From Vibrio tarriae (GTDB taxonomy: Bacteria; Pseudomonadota; Gammaproteobacteria; Enterobacterales; Vibrionaceae), in the NCBI RefSeq assembly GCF_002216685.1, contig NZ_CP022353.1, forward strand, positions 2,294,001 through 2,358,000: DNA of 64,000 nt, read 5' to 3'. Each line of letters begins with the position of its first letter. Position 1 is the stretch's first letter. The position numbers and the translations under genes are program-made. Positions 59,199-64,000 of this stretch are shown here, in pieces. Under the pieces are notes generated by a model that saw only the letters and a list, made by a program, of their open reading frames with translations, was not told the DNA's origin and made no database searches.

Positions 59199-61196
59199 TT
59201 ACGCCAGCAGTTCTTTGGCTTGTTTCACTACGTTTTCAGTCGTGAAACCAAACAGCTTGAACAGCTCACCCGCTGGTGCGGATTCGCCGAAGCTGGTCAT
59301 ACCGATGATGCGACCACCAAAGCCGACGTACTTGTACCAGAAGTCGGCAATGCCCGCTTCAATCGCGATACGCTTAGTCACAGCGGCTGGCAGAACGGCT
59401 TCACGGTAGGCTGCATCTTGCTTATCAAATGCGTCGGTCGATGGCATAGAGACCACGCGAACCGCTTTGCCTTCGGCGCTCAGTTGCTCGTAAGCGGCAA
59501 CCGCGAGTTCAACTTCAGAGCCAGTCGCAATCAGAATCAGTTCAGGTTGGCCTGCGCAATCTTTCAGGATGTAACCGCCTTTGGCGATGTTCGCGACTTG
59601 CTCAGCACTGCGTGGTTGCTGCGCGAGGTTTTGACGCGAGAAAATCAGCGCAGATGGCGCATCTTTACGCTCAATCGCCAGTTTCCACGCCATCGCTGAC
59701 TCTACTTGGTCACACGGACGCCATGTGCTCATGTTTGGTGTCATACGCAGAGAAGCGATTTGCTCAACCGGTTGGTGAGTTGGGCCATCTTCACCCAGAC
59801 CAATCGAGTCGTGCGTGTACACTTGGATGTTTTGCACTTTCATCAGTGCTGCCATACGCATCGCATTACGCGCGTATTCCATAAACATCAGGAAGGTTGC
59901 ACCGTAAGGGACAAAACCGCCGTGCAGCGCGATACCGTTGATGATGGCGGTCATACCAAACTCACGCACACCGTAGTGGATGTAGTTGCCTGACGCATCT
60001 TCTGCTGTAAGAGACTTTGAGCCAGACCACATGGTGAGGTTAGAAGGCGCCAAGTCAGCTGAGCCGCCCATAAATTCTGGTAGCAGTTTGCCGAACGCTT
60101 CCAACGCGTTTTGTGATGCTTTACGCGATGCGATGTTGGCAGGGTTGGCTTGCAGATTGGCGATAATCTCGCTGGTGGCTGCTTCCCAATTCGCTGGCAG
60201 CTCGCCCGCTACGCGGCGCTTGTATTCAGCAGCTTCGGCTGGGTAAGCTTTCGCGTAAGCCGCGAATTTCTCATCCCAAGCCGCTTCTTTACTTGCACCT
60301 GCTTGTTTTGCATCCCACGCTGCATAGATGTCAGCTGGGATTTCAAATGGAGCGTGTTCCCAACCCAAGAATTCACGTGCAGCTTTGACTTCATCGTTGC
60401 CCAGAGGCGCACCGTGACAGTCGTGTGAACCCGCTTTGTTTGGTGAGCCGAAACCGATGATGGTTTTGGTACAAATCAGGGTTGGGCGAGAGGTTTCTGC
60501 TTTCGCCGCTTCAATCGCAGCGTTAATTGCATCTGCATCGTGGCCATCAACCGCAGGGATCACATGCCAGCCGTAGGCTTCAAAACGTTTTGGTGTGTCG
60601 TCTGAGAACCAGCCTTCCACGTGACCGTCGATAGAGATGCCGTTGTCATCCCAGAATGCAATCAGTTTGCCAAGGCCAAGTGTGCCCGCCAGTGAACAGG
60701 CTTCGTGCGAGATACCTTCCATCAAACAGCCGTCACCCATGAATACATAAGTGAAGTGATCAACGATGTCGTGACCCGGTTTGTTGAACTGCGCCGCCAG
60801 AGCTTTCTCAGCAATCGCCATACCTACGGCATTGGTGATGCCTTGGCCTAGTGGGCCCGTGGTGGTTTCGATGCCCGGTGCGTAACCGTACTCTGGGTGA
60901 CCCGGTGTTTTTGAGTGCAGTTGACGGAAGTTTTTCAAATCGTCAATCGACAGCTGGTAACCGCTCAGGTGCAGCAGCGAGTAAATCAGCATAGAGCCGT
61001 GGCCGTTAGACAGTACGAAACGGTCGCGGTCAGCCCAATTTGGGTTTTGTGGGTTGTGGTTTAAGTGTGAACGCCACAGCACTTCGGCGATATCCGCCAT
61101 GCCCATTGGGGCTCCCGGGTGGCCAGAGTTAGCTTTTTGAACGCCGTCCATGCTCAGGGCGCGGATAGCATTGGCAAGTTGTTTGCGAGAAGACAT
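59199..61196 (-). CDS. tkt: Transketolase
   Basis: 665-aa thiamine-diphosphate enzyme of the non-oxidative pentose phosphate pathway. I start at [32 protein letters not shown] (ATG at 61196), the family N-terminus; 29 upstream codons are dropped. [32 protein letters not shown] is the ThDP/magnesium motif, and [19 protein letters not shown] and [19 protein letters not shown] lie in the pyrimidine domain. It stands alone next to metK. Confidence 0.96.
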   Translation of the reverse strand: MSSRKQLANAIRALSMDGVQKANSGHPGAPMGMADIAEVLWRSHLNHNPQNPNWADRDRFVLSNGHGSMLIYSLLHLSGYQLSIDDLKNFRQLHSKTPGHPEYGYAPGIETTTGPLGQGITNAVGMAIAEKALAAQFNKPGHDIVDHFTYVFMGDGCLMEGISHEACSLAGTLGLGKLIAFWDDNGISIDGHVEGWFSDDTPKRFEAYGWHVIPAVDGHDADAINAAIEAAKAETSRPTLICTKTIIGFGSPNKAGSHDCHGAPLGNDEVKAAREFLGWEHAPFEIPADIYAAWDAKQAGASKEAAWDEKFAAYAKAYPAEAAEYKRRVAGELPANWEAATSEIIANLQANPANIASRKASQNALEAFGKLLPEFMGGSADLAPSNLTMWSGSKSLTAEDASGNYIHYGVREFGMTAIINGIALHGGFVPYGATFLMFMEYARNAMRMAALMKVQNIQVYTHDSIGLGEDGPTHQPVEQIASLRMTPNMSTWRPCDQVESAMAWKLAIERKDAPSALIFSRQNLAQQPRSAEQVANIAKGGYILKDCAGQPELILIATGSEVELAVAAYEQLSAEGKAVRVVSMPSTDAFDKQDAAYREAVLPAAVTKRIAIEAGIADFWYKYVGFGGRIIGMTSFGESAPAGELFKLFGFTTENVVKQAKELLA

Positions 61197-61525
61197 GTCG
61201 ACTCCTAAATGGGAAGTAAGCGAAATGAACAGATGCGGAAAATCAGTGGCGGCTATTGTCGCAAAGCCCCCCTGCTGCTGCAAACGATTTACTGGTGCTT
61301 TGCTCCGATTTTGTCACACTTTTTAGCACATTCTCGCTTTGTAGTGGCAAAGCTGACTTTTTTAAGCAAACGTTTGGTTATGGGCTAAACAGAAAAAGAG
61401 CTTGTAATTTGAGCGCCCGACACTAGAATAGCCGTCTAGATGTAGAAACGCCTACAAAATGTACGAAATTGATCGGTAGCGCCACTTAATGCCGTTACCG
61501 AATAACCACAAATATTGGAGCTATC
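61197..61525. other. Divergent promoter region between tkt and metK
   Basis: 329 bases without a gene. The right part carries tandem met-box-like octamers listed separately. TATTGGAG directly before 61526 is the metK ribosome-binding site. No riboswitch fold is evident. Confidence 0.5.
61430..61453. promoter_or_regulatory. Tandem MetJ-box-like octamers upstream of metK
   Basis: AGCCGTCT, AGATGTAG and AAACGCCT lie end to end, each a partial match to the met box AGACGTCT, about 75 bases before metK. MetJ repression of metK through tandem octamers is established in enterobacteria; here it is inferred. Confidence 0.55.
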
Positions 61526-62683
61526 ATGGCGATTAAGCACCTGTTTACTTCAGAATCAGTATCAGAAGGCCATCCAGATAAAATTGCAGACCAGATCTCT
61601 GATGCAGTGTTGGACGCGATTCTTGAGCAAGATCCTAAAGCTCGCGTTGCTTGCGAAACTTACGTAAAAACTGGCATGGTGATGGTGGGTGGTGAAATCA
61701 CTACTTCCGCTTGGGTTGATATCGAAGAGTTAACTCGTCAAACCGTTCGTGAAATTGGTTACGTGCACTCAGACATGGGCTTTGATGCCAACTCTTGTGC
61801 GGTACTGAACACCATCGGTAAGCAATCGCCAGACATCAACCAAGGTGTTGATAAAGTCGATCCTAAAGAGCAAGGCGCGGGCGACCAAGGCATCATGTTT
61901 GGTTATGCAACTAACGAAACTGAAGTGCTGATGCCAGCACCAATCACCTACGCACATCGTCTGATGCAGCGCCAAGCAGAAGTTCGTAAAAACGGCACGC
62001 TGCCATGGTTGCGTCCAGATGCAAAATCTCAGGTGACCTTCCAGTACGACCAAGGCAAGATCGTGGGTATTGATGCCGTGGTTCTGTCTACTCAGCACTG
62101 TGACTCTATTTCAACGCCAGATCTGCGTGAAGCGGTGATGGAAGAGATCATCAAGCCAGTTCTGCCAGCAGAATGGTTGAGCAAAGAGACCAAATACTTC
62201 ATCAACCCAACCGGCCGTTTCGTTATCGGTGGTCCAATGGGTGACTGTGGTCTGACCGGTCGTAAGATCATTGTTGATACCTACGGAGGCGCAGCGCGTC
62301 ACGGTGGTGGTGCATTCTCAGGTAAGGATCCATCCAAGGTTGACCGTTCAGCGGCTTACGCAGCACGTTATGTTGCGAAAAACATCGTTGCGGCGGGCAT
62401 GGCCGATCGTTGTGAAATCCAACTCTCTTACGCCATCGGTGTCGCGGATCCAACGTCGATCATGGTGGAAACTTTCGGCACTGAGAAAGTATCACAAGAG
62501 ATCATCATCGAAGCCGTTCGTCAGTTCTTCGACCTGCGTCCATACGGTCTGCAAGAGATGCTGAACCTGCTGCAACCTATCTACAAGAAAACTGCTGCTT
62601 ACGGTCACTTCGGCCGCGAAGAGTTCCCTTGGGAAGCCACCGACAAAGCCGCGCTACTGCGTGACTTCGCTGGTCTAAAATAA
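61526..62683 (+). CDS. metK: S-adenosylmethionine synthase
   Basis: 385-aa enzyme that makes SAM from ATP and methionine. The start [30 protein letters not shown] carries the ATP and magnesium motif [17 protein letters not shown] is the second signature, and [16 protein letters not shown] is the third with the phosphate-binding Lys. A strong terminator follows. Confidence 0.98.
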   Translation: MAIKHLFTSESVSEGHPDKIADQISDAVLDAILEQDPKARVACETYVKTGMVMVGGEITTSAWVDIEELTRQTVREIGYVHSDMGFDANSCAVLNTIGKQSPDINQGVDKVDPKEQGAGDQGIMFGYATNETEVLMPAPITYAHRLMQRQAEVRKNGTLPWLRPDAKSQVTFQYDQGKIVGIDAVVLSTQHCDSISTPDLREAVMEEIIKPVLPAEWLSKETKYFINPTGRFVIGGPMGDCGLTGRKIIVDTYGGAARHGGGAFSGKDPSKVDRSAAYAARYVAKNIVAAGMADRCEIQLSYAIGVADPTSIMVETFGTEKVSQEIIIEAVRQFFDLRPYGLQEMLNLLQPIYKKTAAYGHFGREEFPWEATDKAALLRDFAGLK

Positions 62684-62734
62684 GCATTGATTTCAAGTCA
62701 TCGCTGACAAACGGCGAAGATTGCAATACAGTTC

Positions 62735-63294
<560 letters not shown>

Positions 63295-63421
63295 CCTTTG
63301 ATTGGCTGAGGGCACTTCTGTAGGCTTTGCCTTGCTCTCGCCAAAAACTAACAAAAGCATCAACGACAAAGGCAATTTATGAGTGTTAAACTGATAAAAA
63401 ACCTACTTATCTACGTCTTTT

Positions 63422-64000
63422 ATGATGATTTTTCGTTTCGTTACCACGCTTGCTGCTAGCTTACCTCTGCTCACCTTTGCCGCCCCCATGTCTTTTAGTC
63501 ATGCCAAAAATGAAGCGGTGAAGATTTATCGTGATCATCCGGTCTCTTTTTACTGCGGCTGCGAGATTCGCTGGCAAGGCAAAAAAGGCATCCCGGATCT
63601 GGAGAGTTGCGGCTATCAAGTGCGTAAAAATGAGAATCGCGCTTCGCGGATTGAATGGGAACATGTGGTGCCGGCTTGGCAATTTGGTCATCAGTTGCAA
63701 TGCTGGCAACAAGGTGGCCGTAAAAACTGCACTCGTACTAGCCCTGAGTTCAATCAAATGGAAGCCGATCTGCACAACCTCACTCCGGCGATTGGCGAAG
63801 TGAATGGCGATCGCTCCAACTTCGGTTTCAGTCAGTGGAATGGTGTCGATGGCGTCACCTATGGCCAATGTGAAATGCAAGTGAACTTCAAAGAGCGCAC
63901 AGCCATGCCGCCAGAACGAGCGCGCGGGGCGATTGCGCGCACTTATCTGTACATGAGTGAGCAGTACGGTTTGCGACTTTCCAAGGCGCAAAACCAATTA
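63422..64000 (+). CDS. dns: Extracellular deoxyribonuclease Dns (EndA family), 3' end outside window
   Basis: 193 codons are visible, with the C-terminus beyond the window edge. Signal peptide [20 protein letters not shown]; the catalytic region is [13 protein letters not shown] (His general base) and [21 protein letters not shown] (Asn/Asp metal ligands), typical of the endonuclease I family. Cys residues suggest periplasmic or secreted disulfides. In V. cholerae Dns degrades external DNA, limits natural transformation and is repressed at high cell density by HapR. Confidence 0.93.
   Translation, partial: MMIFRFVTTLAASLPLLTFAAPMSFSHAKNEAVKIYRDHPVSFYCGCEIRWQGKKGIPDLESCGYQVRKNENRASRIEWEHVVPAWQFGHQLQCWQQGGRKNCTRTSPEFNQMEADLHNLTPAIGEVNGDRSNFGFSQWNGVDGVTYGQCEMQVNFKERTAMPPERARGAIARTYLYMSEQYGLRLSKAQNQL

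Overview
The window is a stretch of Vibrio chromosome 1, almost certainly Vibrio cholerae or a very close relative (V. mimicus, V. paracholerae or similar). Gene order and proteins match the known rpoS–nlpD–pcm–surE–truD–ispF–ispD–ftsB block, the rpsU–yqeY–dnaG–rpoD block, glmS, pykF, argP/argO, fbaA–pgk–epd, irgA/irgB, tkt, metK, a SprT-like gene and dns. Host genes have the moderate base composition expected of this species.

Layout. 1–6.9 kb: leftward rpoS (start only), nlpD, pcm, surE, truD, ispF, ispD, ftsB, then uppP, folK and folB; many of these overlap by a few bases. 7.0–9.7 kb: plsY, an alpha/beta hydrolase and tsaD. 10.0–14.5 kb: the rightward macromolecular-synthesis operon rpsU, yqeY, dnaG, rpoD. 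14.6 kb: a tRNA-Met(CAT), which in seventh-pandemic strains is the attachment site of island VSP-II; here the site is empty and the next gene is an OlsF-like bifunctional acyltransferase. 17.2 kb: a DctP-type solute-binding protein.

18,320–43,627 is a complete 25.3-kb Tn7-like transposon in the attTn7 site just downstream of glmS. It has TGTG ends, three TnsB-type repeats at the left end and four at the right, a 5-bp target duplication (GTAGC), and full tnsA, tnsB, tnsC, tnsD and tnsE genes with catalytic residues at Tn7 positions. The insertion split a palindromic terminator that used to sit between glmS and the solute-binding gene. About 1.1 kb carrying two small genes lies between tnsC and tnsD.

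The cargo (18.6–34.5 kb) looks like an anti-invader island. (a) A five-gene, translationally coupled leftward operon encodes a superfamily-2 helicase with a C-terminal nuclease, a 662-aa protein of unknown fold (possibly PIWI-like), a nuclease-like protein that fits the effector slot of an ABC-three-component system, its small middle component, and a Rad50-like ABC ATPase with a zinc hook. (b) Next comes a 1250-aa protein with a nuclease-like N-terminus, a degenerate P-loop and a long helical C-terminus. (c) Last is an AbiE-type nucleotidyltransferase toxin/antitoxin pair whose antitoxin carries an extra PD-(D/E)XK-like domain, preceded by a duplicated palindromic operator. The combination in (a) is the best candidate here for a poorly described or new defence system.

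43.6–64 kb returns to core genes: glmS with a DeoR-type regulator, pykF, a SIMPL-domain protein, argP/argO, mscS, fbaA–pgk–epd, the iron-regulated irgA/irgB pair, tkt, metK, the SprT-like gene and the start of dns. Three genes (folB, the SIMPL gene and a small transposon gene) each carry a one-base homopolymer indel; this pattern suggests sequencing error at least as much as real mutation.
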